Shown one piece after another: positions 12,972-23,435 of a stretch of DNA of 64,000 nucleotides; position 1 is the first letter of the stretch, and every line of letters starts with the position of its first letter. The notes under the pieces were generated by a model. The model was given only the letters and a program-made list of their open reading frames with translations. It ran no database searches and had not been told where the DNA came from. A program made the translations under genes and the position numbers. The DNA is from Diphasiastrum complanatum (taxonomy: Eukaryota; Streptophyta; Lycopodiopsida; Lycopodiales; Lycopodiaceae): NCBI GenBank assembly GCA_029204225.1, contig CM055100.1:6904933-6968932 (forward strand). The letters run 5' to 3'.

Positions 12972-15356
12972 ATTGATAGTGGAGCTAGCTCACACATGAC
13001 TAGTCACAAGGAGTTCTTTACTTCTTTGGTCACTTATGATGGAGCCAAGAAAGCAATTCACATGGCCAATGGTGGTGAGTGTGTGATTGAAGGTATTGGT
13101 TCAATTCCTATTTGTCTCTCTACTAATAGGAAAGCAAGACTTGATGGTGTTCTTTACATTCCTTCACTTTCAAAGAATTTGTTAAGTGTTGGTCAAATGA
13201 TAGAGAAAGGATACATGGTAAAGTTTGGTGGTGATGCTTCTTTCATTACAAAGGAAGAAATCTTGGTTGCTAGGGGCAATAGACAAGGTAGACTTTTCAA
13301 GCTTGATGCTTTTGTTATGGCTAACAAAAAGGATGGAATGGAAAAGGAGATTGGTCTCAACTTTCCAAAGTTACCTTTTAGCATCAATAATATTGGTGGA
13401 TCTTATGCAAAGTCTAACAAGCTTCCTTATGCTAGATCTAGGTCAAGATCTAATATGCTTCTTGGAGATGTTCATCTTTGTGCTAACTTGGATAGTCTTG
13501 AGGATAATGATGGTGTTTCAATGGTTCTTCATGGCAAGTGCAAGCATGCAAAAGGTAAGGAAAGAGCTAACTTCATCAATGGAGGTGAAGGTTCTTCCTT
13601 GGAAAAGATTGTTGTTAATGATTTCTTTGATCATATGTCAAAAGATGTTGCTAGGTGCATGCATGAAGGAGGTGGTTCTTCTAAATTCTTTTGTGATGAG
13701 TCCAAGAAAGTCATTTTTCCAGCAAGTGGAGTCACATGTCTTCATAAAGAGAGTAGATCAAATGGTTCTATCAAGAGACTTAGTGAGGGAGATAGTCACA
13801 AGTCAAGAAGAAGAGAAGTATGCGAAGAGTTCAAAGTAGGATGTACTTTGAATGATGTCATTGTGAATAAAAGTGAGGAAGAATCATTATCATGTGAGTC
13901 ATTACCTAAAACATTGAGTAGAAGTTCTTGTTTGAAAAAAGAGAGTACTTCAATCATCCTTATGTTGAAGGTACTAATCATATTTTTCATGGCTTCTAAT
14001 GTTTTTGAGGTTTATACTTCTTATGATGCAATCATTAAGAGGGAGTCTTATGAAGGAAAGAGCAATGGAAGATTCGTTCTTGGGAAGATCCAAGGCATGG
14101 ATCTCACATCTCTTCATCAACTCAAAGGATCCTATGATTATGAATTGATCACTCATGATCAAGATTTCAAAAGGTTGGTTGGAGAAGACTACATGGAGCA
14201 AATCGAGAGGCAATTTCTTCAAGGCAAGGGAGATCTCATTGGTGAGCTTATTGAGGTTTGTTATGGACTCAAGAGGGCTGGATTTATTAGGTTTGATACT
14301 CATCTTCACCTACTTTACTTGATGTTGGATGGAAAGTTTGGAATCTATCTTTTGATTTATGATGGTGACATTGGTGACATTGTTTTCACTAACCTTTGTG
14401 GAAGATCGAGATCAAGCATTGATGAGATCTTGTTGGATCTAGATCATATGTTTGAGAGGGAGTATTTCCAAAGGTTCAGGTCTGAAGATATTCATATCTT
14501 TGATATCTTTGATGATCAAAAGAAAGGTAAGCTAGTGGAAGTGACTCATTTTGCTTTACTCACATGTTTTGGAGAATTTTCTTGTGTAGATGATGCTATG
14601 CAAGTGAATATTGATTCTCATGGTTTTTGTACTGGAAAAGCAAGTAATGGATCTGGAAAACAAATTTTGTTCAATGACTTTGATGGTCAAGAGGAAGATC
14701 AAGAGGTTGGTCTCAAAGGGCTTCAACAACACAAAAGGAAAGGTGACAATTTGGAGCTAGTCAAGAGCATCAAAGGAAGGTTATTTCGCAAAGATGTTAT
14801 GGATCTATTTTTGCAGCTTATTGAAGACTCAAGTAAGGTCAAAGGAGAAGCAAGGAAGTGTTGTTCAAGTTTACTTTACTTGTTCTATCTCATGATTGAG
14901 CTATTTCATGTGGATGTGTGCAAATTGTCAAGATATGGACAAACTAGCTACATTGTCTTGCAATATCTTATTTTTGGAGTTGTACTAGCATTCTTGGCTG
15001 GTTTTGCTGATGGAAATGAGGCTAATGGAGGCTCATTATATCACTCATCCATGATCAAGTTCTCAAGTGTTGAGCTACTTGGTGCCAATACTTGGAGATT
15101 GTCAATTTTTGGTGAATTCATGGTCATTTTCTTGTGTCAAGTAGATCTTGAAGATGGACTAGTGCAACCTACTTGGTTTATGGAGTCATGTGGTGTTGGA
15201 TTCGCATCATTAATTTACTACCTACTCATGGATTTCCAAGGTTTGATGGTTTCTTGTGGCAAGATGGAGATGGAGGCTCATTCATGGAGTTTTATGGTGG
15301 AGACATATCAAGAAAGGACAAAGTTGGAGGACACAAGCAAGCAAATGATTCAATAA
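12972..15356 (+). CDS. D1 second ORF: copia protease start plus remodelled, apparently non-catalytic pol-like region (about 794 aa)
   Basis: In frame with gag across one TAG; the first ATG is at 12996. The first about 115 codons are a normal copia protease (IDSGASSHMTS, CVIEGIGSIPI, YIPSLSKNLLSVGQM). After about 13320 the sequence only resembles pol. Around 13360-13500 it looks like an integrase finger end without its histidine half, and the paired Cys read Gly and Tyr (IGGSYAKS). Around 14150-14460 it follows an RT pattern (YMEQ, CYGLKRAG, DGKFGIYLLIY, SIDEI), but YVDD reads YDGD. Hydrophobic stretches occur near 13960-14010 and 14865-15010. The last about 240 codons match nothing I recognise. 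That it derives from pol is my inference from these patterns. Confidence 0.6.
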   Translation: MDSGASSHMTSHKEFFTSLVTYDGAKKAIHMANGGECVIEGIGSIPICLSTNRKARLDGVLYIPSLSKNLLSVGQMIEKGYMVKFGGDASFITKEEILVARGNRQGRLFKLDAFVMANKKDGMEKEIGLNFPKLPFSINNIGGSYAKSNKLPYARSRSRSNMLLGDVHLCANLDSLEDNDGVSMVLHGKCKHAKGKERANFINGGEGSSLEKIVVNDFFDHMSKDVARCMHEGGGSSKFFCDESKKVIFPASGVTCLHKESRSNGSIKRLSEGDSHKSRRREVCEEFKVGCTLNDVIVNKSEEESLSCESLPKTLSRSSCLKKESTSIILMLKVLIIFFMASNVFEVYTSYDAIIKRESYEGKSNGRFVLGKIQGMDLTSLHQLKGSYDYELITHDQDFKRLVGEDYMEQIERQFLQGKGDLIGELIEVCYGLKRAGFIRFDTHLHLLYLMLDGKFGIYLLIYDGDIGDIVFTNLCGRSRSSIDEILLDLDHMFEREYFQRFRSEDIHIFDIFDDQKKGKLVEVTHFALLTCFGEFSCVDDAMQVNIDSHGFCTGKASNGSGKQILFNDFDGQEEDQEVGLKGLQQHKRKGDNLELVKSIKGRLFRKDVMDLFLQLIEDSSKVKGEARKCCSSLLYLFYLMIELFHVDVCKLSRYGQTSYIVLQYLIFGVVLAFLAGFADGNEANGGSLYHSSMIKFSSVELLGANTWRLSIFGEFMVIFLCQVDLEDGLVQPTWFMESCGVGFASLIYYLLMDFQGLMVSCGKMEMEAHSWSFMVETYQERTKLEDTSKQMIQ

Positions 15357-15880
15357 ACACTTTTGGAAAGTGTGGGAAAGTTGGTAGTCGAGTTTGAGAG
15401 AGATTCAAATTTGAACTTTGGGTACATTGAATCTAGACCCAAAAATAGTAGGGTTTACATTTTGGAGGGAAAGCCAAGTGGCCAAATAGGATTTGAAAAC
15501 TCTATAAAAGGATGTAACTCGTGGAGAGACACATCTTCTCTCTTCTCTCTCTCTCTCTCTCATTTCATCATTATACATGGTTCTCTTTGGGTTCTACTAC
15601 TCATTGGTGCACTATCTTGGTGTTATCTTGTGTGTAGAATGATCATTTATTGCTATTTTTGGTTCCACACGTGTGAAATACAGTAGGATAATGTAATTGT
15701 ACGAAAAACAAACATATTTTATGTTTTGGTTCATGTTTGATCAATATCTCTTAAAGTTTGCATCTCATTTTGTATGTAGATGCTGATTTTTCTACATTGG
15801 CAGGATTGTTGGTTTGCTCCTTATTGTAACCAAAGATTTGGGACTTGGATTGGATCTTGAATGATCTGAAATCCTTCACA
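15346..15880 (+). repeat. 3' LTR of D1
   Basis: Direct repeat of 10926-11459. It begins TGATTCAATAAAC and ends CCTTCACA, with TATA at 15503-15510 and the CACACGTGTG palindrome at 15666-15675. It is followed by ATAACTCCAC rather than a primer-binding site. No clear polypurine tract precedes it. Confidence 0.85.
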
Positions 15881-16889
15881 ATAACTCCACAATCCATTGG
15901 CTATCAAACTTCTACTGCTATCCTACCATTTTCCAACATGATGGTGAGTGTGCAATCAAAGGGATTGGCACAATTCCTGTTTACCTCTCTACTAATAGGA
16001 ATGTTTGAAGGATGTTTTATTCATTCCATTTATCACTAATAACCTTCTTAGTGTGAGTCAAATGCTTGAAAAGGGATTCAAAGTGGAGTTTGAGGGTGAT
16101 GCTTGTTTGTTCAAGAAGGAGAATGAATTGATTGCAAAAGGGAAGAGGCAAGGTAAGTTGTTCAAACATGATGCTTGTGTTGTTGCTAACCAAGCTGGAT
16201 GTATTTCAAAGGAGCAATTGTCAATGCAAGAGGTATGGCACAAGAGATTGGGACATCTCAACTACAAGTCATTGGAGGTGATGGCAAAGAGGCAAGTTGT
16301 TTTTGGTCTTCCCAATTCTTTATCAAGTATGAATCATGTTTGTGAGCAATTTGCTTTATCAAAGTCACATAGGTTACCTACATCAAGGTCAAGTGCACCT
16401 TTTCAACTTGTGCATTCAGATATTCATGGTGTTACTATAATTAGCAATGGAGGTGCTAAGACGTATGTGAATTTTATTTATAATTCTATTAGATTTTGTT
16501 GGGTGTATCTACTAGAGAGCAAAGATGTCTTTGTCAAGTTCAAGATGGCAAGGGAGGTCCAATTTTCTACAAAGATCAAGTGCTTGACGAGTGAAAATGG
16601 TGGTGAGTACATTTCTACCAAGTTCAAAGCATTTTGAGATGCAGATGGGATCAAGATGGAGTACACAAGCCCAAGGACACCACAAGAAAATGGAGTGGCC
16701 GAGAGGTTATGTGAAGGATCAAAGCCATGAGGTTAGGTGCAAATCTTCCTAAATCCTTTTGGGATCAAGCTTTGTTGTGTGCTAATTTCCTATGCAATAG
16801 ATGATCGAGTGTGGTATTGTGGGTGGGAAAATCCCTTTTGAAGTCTTGTTTGTTAGAAGGCCGAATGTCAAGTTTTTCAAAGCTTTTGG

Positions 16890-17154
16890 GGCTAAAAGCA
16901 TGGTTTGGTGGTGCAAAAAAAAGAACCCATTTTTCATTGTACCTTTTGGTAGTACATTTCACTTTTCGGGGATTTGGGAGGGATCTTGATAGATGCTACA
17001 CATGAGTAAATGGAATGAAGGTGTCCCTAGTAATGATGGGCCTACCCTCTTATAGTATTGGGGGGTACGTGTTGGGCCTACTCTCTCTCCTCCAATAAAA
17101 ATGAAATAGTGTCCTTGACAGTCCATGTTGCACCACCAAACCAAGCTTTTAGCC
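16890..17154 (+). mobile_element. MITE-1 (265 bp) with TTGG target duplication
   Basis: Starts GGCTAAAAGCATGGTTTGGT and ends with the inverse (ACCAAACCAAGCTTTTAGCC), a terminal inverted repeat of about 25 bp. The flanks are TTGG at 16886-16889 and TTGG at 17155-17158. The interrupted copia E code reads ..CTTTTGGATGC.. once one copy is removed. It has no coding capacity. Confidence 0.85.
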
Positions 17155-17591
17155 TTGGATGCATTTGCTATTTCAACATTACACTTGATGATAGTACAAA
17201 GGAGGATCCATCTTCAAAGAAAGGTATATTTGTTGGTTATAGTGAGGTGAGCAATGCTTTTTATTCCTTCAACTAAGAAAGTGCTCATTGGAAGAGATGT
17301 CCTTTTTGATAAGAAATTTTTTTCAAAAGTTTCTTCAAGTGGTGGTGTGAAAATTGGATCTAACATTCTTGATGTTGATGACATTGATGATATCTTGGAT
17401 ACATGTTGATGTTGAAGAGCCTACTTCAAATCAAAAGCCAAAGAGGACATCAAGGCAAAGGTAACAACATTTGAGGCTCATGATTAAAAAAAGTAAGCAA
17501 GTTGTTGGTGGTACAAACTATGCTTTCCTAGCCTTTTTTGATGAACCTACATGTGTAGATAAAGAAAGACAAAAAAGAGGAGTGGATCCAA

Positions 17592-17870
17592 GGCTAAAAG
17601 CATGGTTTGGTGGTGCAAAAAAGAACCTATTTTTCTTTTGGTAGTACATTTCACTTTTGGGGATTTGGGAGGGAGCTTGATAGATGCTACCCACGAGTTC
17701 ATGCAATGAAGGCGTCCCTAGTGATGATGGGCCTACCCTCTTGGAGTAATGGGGGGTGGGTGGACCCACTTTAGAATGTTAAACAATAAACCTTTTTTGA
17801 GTGCATTTCTACCCAAGAAAGGTAGTGTCCTTGACAATCCATGTTGTACCACCAAACCATGCTTTTAGCC
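17592..17870 (+). mobile_element. MITE-2 (279 bp), sibling of MITE-1, with CCAA target duplication
   Basis: Same termini and same orientation as MITE-1, and most of the interior is shared (GATAGATGCTAC, GATGGGCCTACCCTCTT). Flanks are CCAA at 17588-17591 and 17871-17874. The part before the right terminus (about 17770-17820) differs from MITE-1. It has no coding capacity. Confidence 0.85.
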
Positions 17871-18430
17871 CCAACCAATGGATTTTAAGTATCAAGCTCT
17901 TATGAAGAATGACACATGGAGATTGGTGGAACTTCCAAACAAGGCTATTGGATGCAAGTGGATCTTCAAAGTGAAGACAAACCAAGGTGGATCAATCAAC
18001 AAGTAAAAAGCAAGGTTGGTGGCAAAAAGATATGCTCAAGAGTATGGAATTGACTATGATGAGCCTTTGCACCCATGCCAAATATGGTAAGCATTTGGGA
18101 CATCATATCCCTTGCAACACTTTTTGGATGGTATCTATGGAAATTGGATATCAAAAATGTATTCTTGAATGGTGATCTTGAGGAGGAGGTGTTTATGGAG
18201 CAACTCGAGGGCTACATTTCACATGGCAAGCCTAATCATGTGTGTTTTTTACAAAAGAGTTTGTATGGACTTAAGCAAGCGCCAAGGAGTTGGTATGCTA
18301 AGCTTAACATCTTTTTACTTTATCAAAATTTCAAGATGATGGAGACAACTATCCAGATATTGATGATATCAAGATTGCACTAAAAAAAGAGTTTGAGGTG
18401 CATGATCTTGATCTTTTGCATTATAGTTTG

Positions 18431-18801
18431 TTAATTTGAACTACGTTACGTAGATTTCAAATCTATGCATTTTGATTGGGCCTGGTGACGGTCGAAACTA
18501 AAGAAAAAAAAATAAAAGTATCTTTACAAAGGGTCCTTTTGATATTGAGAACTCCTCTAATGGTAGAGGTCTGCTCACACGTGTGCACAAGGCTGAAGTA
18601 GGCGAGTTTTTACTTCTAAAAGATTGTTTACTAGTTCTCTATATAGAAGGAAAATGGACCAAAAGTGCTCAAAATAGAAAGTTTGATCCAAGTGTCAATT
18701 TTGCATGATGAATCATCATATGACAAAGCATCCTCAAACATGTGAGATCTGATGCATGATTAGTACCACAAGCTCCAAGAAATGTATTTATAGAGCCACA
18801 T
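18431..18801. other. Unassigned segment between copia E and copia D2
   Basis: No coding similarity seen. It contains an exact CACACGTGTG palindrome at 18576-18585 and a possible TATA-like TATATAG near 18640, so it may be a decayed LTR. It ends where the D2 leader begins. Confidence 0.35.
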
Positions 18802-20634
18802 GTGTTTCAGGTTATGAAAGGATCAGCCATCTTTAGCAAGGATTTGGAGGAGTTACCAACGCTAGAGCATGCTAGATTGATTTCTTCTCAAAAATCTCCA
18901 TTTTTGCATATGTAGAATTGACCTTTGTAGGTCAAAACTCAATATAGGTTTATATACTTGATAAATTCTGATTTCACACTTGGTTTACTGGAATTTGCCG
19001 ATTTTTGGTGCATTGTGAGGGTCTCATTGGAGGCTACAAGATGATATTTCAAGTTTTTCGAAATTGCATGTAGAATTTGAGATATTCAATTTTTTGTGAT
19101 TTTGTCAAAACCCTAATTTTGATTGGATCTCTAGTTTGTGAGGTTACTGAACTTCATTTGAGTGTGTTTCAATCTTAGAAAGTGGCAAGAATCATTAGAT
19201 TGAGGATAGATCATAGATTGATCAAGATTTCACTATTCTATGCATTGAGTTTTTAGTTAGAAGTGCTAGAAGAGATTTGAGAGGTTCCATATCTTTGTGA
19301 TTTTTTCTTGAGTTCATTTGTTGACATTTAAGAGAGTGCTTTGTGCATAGGAACAGGTTGAAAGAAGAAGATCAGGTCATTGCAACATGGCTACAAGTGC
19401 TGGATTCATGTTGGAAGACAATGATAGGCTTACCTCAAGTAACTATTCACTGTGGAAAGTGAGGATGGAATCACTTCTTGAGATGAATGATGTTTTGGAT
19501 ATTGTTGCAGGTGTGGAGGAGAGGCCTCAAGCACCTCAAGATCAAATGAGGTATGACAAGAGGGCCAAAGGGCTCTACACATGATTAAGATGAATGTTAC
19601 CAATGAACTTCTCAAGGAGATTGGTAATTGCACATCATCTTTGGAGGCTTGGGAAGCTTTGAAGAAGCTTTATGAATCCAAGTCTACATCAAGAGTGCTT
19701 ACTCTTAGGAGGCAAATCTTTCAAAGTTTTCAAAAGAAGGAAGCGAGTACTCATGCTTTTGTTTTGAAGGTTAAAGCATTCAATGATGAATTAACATGTA
19801 TTGATGGAAGCATTAAGGAGGTAGAACTTGTTCAAGTTATACTTAATGGCTTGTTGGATGATCATGCTAATCTTGTTCAAAGCTTTGCTACTCAAAAGAC
19901 TCTTCCAAGTATTGTGGATTTGCAAGAGATCTTGGTGAATGAGGAGTATAGGCTTCAATCAAGAGGAGGTGGATCTACATCAATATCTCAATATGAAGAG
20001 GATGCTATGGTCATCAAAGACAATTTCAAGGGAAAAGGCAAATGCAATCGGTCTAAAGGGCAAGATCAAGGTGAGACTTCCTCTTTTGGCAAAAAGAAAG
20101 ATAATTCTAAGTTGAAATGCTTTTATTGTGGAATCAAAGGGCATTTTGCTAACGAATGTTTGAAGAAACAAAGAGATGAAGGTAGCAAGCAAATCAACTT
20201 TACTACTAATGATGAGGATCTAGGTGGTTGTGATTTTCTTTTGATGTGTTATTCAAGTCTAATATCAAGTGAAGATGACAAAGATTCATGGTAAATTTGA
20301 TAGTGGAGCTAGTTCACACATGACTAGTCACAAGGAGTTCTTTACTTCTTTGGTCACTTATGATGGAGCCAAGAAAGAAATTCACATGGCCAATGGTGGT
20401 GAGCGTGTGATTGAAGGTATTGGTTCAATTCCTATTTGTCTTTCTACTAATAGGAATGCAAGACTTGATGGTATTCTTTATATTCCTTTACTTTCAAAGA
20501 ATTTGCTAAGTGATGGTCAAATAATAGAGAAAGGATACATGGTAAAGTTTGGTGGTGATACTTGTTTCATTAGAAAGGAAGAAATCTTGGTTGCTAGGGG
20601 CAATAGACAAGATAGAATTTTCAAGCTTGATGCT
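18802..20634 (+). pseudogene. Copia D2 relic: leader, gag, protease start
   Basis: 18802-19386 matches the D1 leader from about 11474 (GTTTCAGGTTATGAAAGGAT) but lacks the LTR and primer-binding site. Gag starts at 19387 and is close to D1 gag throughout; one frameshift near 19570 splits it. The zinc knuckle (CFYCGIKGHFANEC) is intact. Gag ends SSEDDKDSW followed by TAA at the same codon as the D1 stop. Protease follows after a one-base insertion (SGASSHMTSHKEFF) and is cut at about 20634 by element C2. Confidence 0.82.
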
Positions 20635-21358
20635 TGTTGTGTCATCGATGTAGCATAGGGTCCATCGCTGGGAGCGGCAACCTCGCCTTCACCTGCATAG
20701 CAAGAAGAGAGAGGGAGAAGAGAAAGATGAGAAAGAGAGTGGAGAGAGGGAGAGAGAGAATTCCTAGGTTGAGAAAGGCTTTGGGGGCTCAAGCGCCTAC
20801 CAAAGCTATTCTATCCCAACATAGGGAGAAAGGGAAAAGAGAGAGGGAGAAGAGAGAGAGAGAGAGAGTGGAGAGAGAGAGAGATGGAGATGGAGAAACC
20901 AAGAGAGTTTTATTAGAATGAAAATGGAAGATGATACAATACAATGGAAATGGATCCCTCTCATTGGCCATTTCATTGGGACAAGGATTCTAATCCAAGC
21001 CCTTCAAATAAACACAACTTAAATCTATTGGTTCTAAGAAAGCACAAGGGCACTCACATGATTCATGTGAGTTCTACTTTGTGCAACTTAGATTCCTTAT
21101 TTTTCAGCTTGACTTTTTGAACTTGGGCCTCAAACTTATTTATTTACAACTAGGGCCCAAGTCACTAGAACACAACTTAAACTATTTAACTAGTGTGCTC
21201 ATTAGGTTGGGCTTACACACGCAGGATGCCAGTGCCCTCGCACTTATTATCCTATTGTACAATGTACTATGGCAAGGCCCACTAGGTAAGACTTGGCCAA
21301 TAATATTTTAAGTGGTGGGACCCACTTGTTTATTATTGTGCAGGAAATACCCACAACA
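20635..21358 (-). repeat. LTR of element C2 (minus, 724 bp)
   Basis: The two ends form a perfect 7-bp inverted repeat, TGTTGTG at 20635 and CACAACA ending at 21358. Copia D2 protease is interrupted at the left end. 21100-21358 resembles 1245-1494 in element C1. A GA-rich stretch lies at 20700-20885. Flanking 5-mers (ATGCT and GGGTC) do not match, so this is probably the 3' LTR of a minus-strand element rather than a solo LTR. Confidence 0.55.
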
Positions 21359-21545
21359 GGGTCAACGACCCAAAGTAGTGTCGGTCCCTCAGCACTAGGC
21401 TGCAACTATCGTGAAGGGGCGCTGTTGTCGGTTCTTTTATTGTTGGGACATGGATGCTTCAGAAAAAGCATGGGTAGAATTTGCTTACGTAAAACCTGAG
21501 GCTTTATTGGTGGATAATCGGCAAGAACCAGGACTTGTCAGATTC

Positions 21546-22058
21546 TCAATAATACCCATAAGGGTCTGGTGGCCATTTCGGATAACCTTGATCATCGACA
21601 ATTGGGTAGTTGAGGCATTCCATCGGAGGATCCCAAGATAAATCTTGCTGATCTATTAGATTCTCATAGATTGGTGCAACTGGTCCCAATGTCATAGACT
21701 CCCCCAAATTGTAAGGTAGATATGACGTGCTAGCTTGACTTTCTTGTCTGTCCAAGTATTCGAGGTATGCCATAACCTGACGACTTTCCTCAACAGTCAA
21801 TATCATAGATTGAGGACAAGGCTTTGTCACTGTAGGCACTGGTGCTTGTTGTACTGGAGGCCTATTTGGGCTTGGATTCCCTAGATTTGGCCTTTGAAGA
21901 ATGAATATACCCGGATTTGGCGTTGGTTTGGGCTGCTGCATTATGGAACAATGAGACTTTGGTTGAATCTTGCTTGTTGAGGGACAATCATCAACTTTAG
22001 TCTTCCCTTTGTCAAAGTACAGCAAAATGGACCAAGAATAGATCTGAATCAGATCCAC
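21546..22058 (-). CDS. Unrecognised 170-codon ORF, probably internal to element C2
   Basis: I do not recognise this protein. It is Pro- and Gln-rich in the middle (PTPNPGIF, NRPPVQQAPVP). The second half has a possible helix (MILTVEESRQVMAYLEYLDRQ), then an acidic/aromatic tail ending WPPDPYGYY. No zinc knuckle, protease or RT motif is present. It lies between the C2 LTR (20635-21358) and the LTR of copia F, in the orientation expected for the 3' internal part of C2. It could be a gag-like or element-specific protein, or a chance frame. Confidence 0.3.
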   Translation of the reverse strand: MDLIQIYSWSILLYFDKGKTKVDDCPSTSKIQPKSHCSIMQQPKPTPNPGIFILQRPNLGNPSPNRPPVQQAPVPTVTKPCPQSMILTVEESRQVMAYLEYLDRQESQASTSYLPYNLGESMTLGPVAPIYENLIDQQDLSWDPPMECLNYPIVDDQGYPKWPPDPYGYY

Positions 22059-22061
22059 AAG

Positions 22062-22843
22062 TGTGATTGGATGTTAGATTAGATCAACCTATCAATCTAC
22101 ACAAGATTAGATAGCGTTTAGATCAAATATAGATGAATAAATCTAACAAGAACAATCATTATTGATCAAAACTTGTACTTGCTGGTTTCACACGTGTGAA
22201 AACCTGTCAGAGTACGGACATTAGGCTGAGAATAAAGTATACTAATCTTAGAACCCAATCAATGCATAAAAACACAAGACAAATAGAGAGAAAACACTAG
22301 AATTGCTCCAAAACCAAGATTTAGCTTCCATATCAATTATGGCCAAATGAGCCACCATATATACACAAGAGCTGATGCTTACTCAGCTAATTTGGCACGT
22401 GTAAGAGTGCCTACTCATCAAAGGATCCACCAATAATCATCAATATGGCACATGGACCAAGTTTCCTAACTTATAGCCACCTCCCTTGATTTTAGGCAAT
22501 TTTCCTAATTTATAGGGACTTGCACAAATATCTATTACAAGCTGGATCTCACCTACTACTGATGTTTTGACACATGTGAGCAATCCTTGGCACGTGTGAG
22601 ATCACTCCTATCCATGTGAAATAGCTTTTCCTACCAATAAAATGATGCCAAGTGGCATATAGCTAGAAAACTGATTTTGGCCATTTTAGCCACTAAATCT
22701 CAAATGAAATGGTATGTACAACCTATATGACTCATCTAAATGATAAATGCATTTGATTCACATGTGGGAATAGGCTCCACACGTGTAAACATAATATGTA
22801 CATGATTTTGGCCTAGATTAAGCATGATTTTGACATTTTCACA
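22062..22843 (-). repeat. LTR of copia F (minus)
   Basis: On the minus strand it starts TGTGAAAATG right after the purine tract GAGGAGGAG. The far end was placed at 22062 (CCAATCACA) by appearance. It contains CACACGTGTG at 22189-22198, CACACGTGTA at 22778 and a TATATA box near 22357-22364. Its start matches LTR-K at 38396 (TGTGAAAAA after GAGGAGGAG), so F and K are one lineage. Confidence 0.6.
22357..22364 (-). promoter_or_regulatory. Copia F LTR TATA box
   Basis: Minus strand reads GTGTATATATGG, about 480 bp into the LTR, a plausible U3 promoter position. Confidence 0.4.
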
Positions 22844-22844
22844 C

Positions 22845-23060
22845 TCCTCCTCAAAATCTAGCTTGGTAAATCTAGTATACATCTATCTACAACTCCAAGT
22901 GCTATTCTTAACTTCACAAATGGATCCTTTGCCAATGGTTTGGTAAGTATATCAACAACACAATCTGAAGATGAAACATGGATGATCTTGATCTCCTTTG
23001 CTTGTACCTTCTCTCTCACAAAGTGATGTGAAATCTCAATGTGTTTTAGTGTCTTCTAGC
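22845..23060 (-). pseudogene. Copia F RNase H C-terminal relic
   Basis: Minus-strand code HIEISHHFVREKVQAKEI, HVSSSDCVVDILTKPLAKD and FVKLRIALGVVD is the usual C-end of copia RNase H, directly followed by the purine tract and LTR. Upstream code is missing beyond about 23060. It aligns closely with copia K at 38190-38395. Confidence 0.8.
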
Positions 23061-23435
23061 AATCAATAAGCTTGTAGACCTGACCCTACCACTTTAGAAA
23101 AAATCTAGAATGATGGATCTATAGATTACAATCTCATCTTTGCAAATTCACTCCTTAATCTTTGGTTTATAGCACTCAATCTCTCTCAACTTCAAGGTAC
23201 ACTAAAAAAAAAACATAGAATCAACTTCAATGTATTGTAGACAAGCTCTAATCCACCTTTATGATTGATCTAAACCAAGAACAAATCAATGGAATAGAAA
23301 CAGTGCAAGTGAAAGCTTGAAAAATGCACTAAATTGACTCAAAATTGGGTGTATGAAGCTCAAAATGCACCAAACTAAATTTTACTGTAAAAAATAGGTC
23401 CTGTACGGCCCCACACGTGTGAAAAGTACACCTGG
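23061..23435. other. Unassigned segment between copia F and G
   Basis: No code recognised. It contains GTACGGCCC followed by CACACGTGTG at 23412-23421, resembling the palindrome setting inside LTR-F and the K leader (about 40249), so it may be a fragment of another LTR. Confidence 0.35.

Larger units (their letters stand above)
10926..15880 (+). mobile_element. Copia-derived element D1, complete with two LTRs (about 4.96 kb)
   Basis: Two LTRs of about 534 and 535 bp differ by only some ten small changes, which suggests a recent insertion. Between them are a primer-binding site (11460), an untranslated leader (11472-12062), a copia gag frame and a second long frame that starts as copia protease and then departs from normal pol. 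No convincing 5-bp target duplication is seen: AAAAT lies before the 5' LTR and ATAAC after the 3' LTR. The right flank is copia E. A related, broken copy (D2) lies at 18802-20634. Confidence 0.8.
15881..18430 (+). pseudogene. Ty1/copia E relic (PR, IN, RT) interrupted by two MITEs
   Basis: The protease part starts near 15940 (CAIKGIGTIPV-like, then NLLSVSQMLEKGFKVEFEGDA at 16035). Integrase at 16210-16890: finger WHKRLGHLNYKSLEVM, VCEQF with the second Cys lost, VHSDIHG, then SENGGEY in place of SDNGGEY. Sequence is split at 16890-17154 and 17592-17870 by two related MITEs; removing them restores continuous code. The RT start is at 17884-18430 (CKWIFKVK, LDIKNVFLNGDLEEEVFMEQ, YGLKQAPRSWY); it ends before the YVDD motif. 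There are many stops and frameshifts. Gag and both LTRs are missing. Confidence 0.8.
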
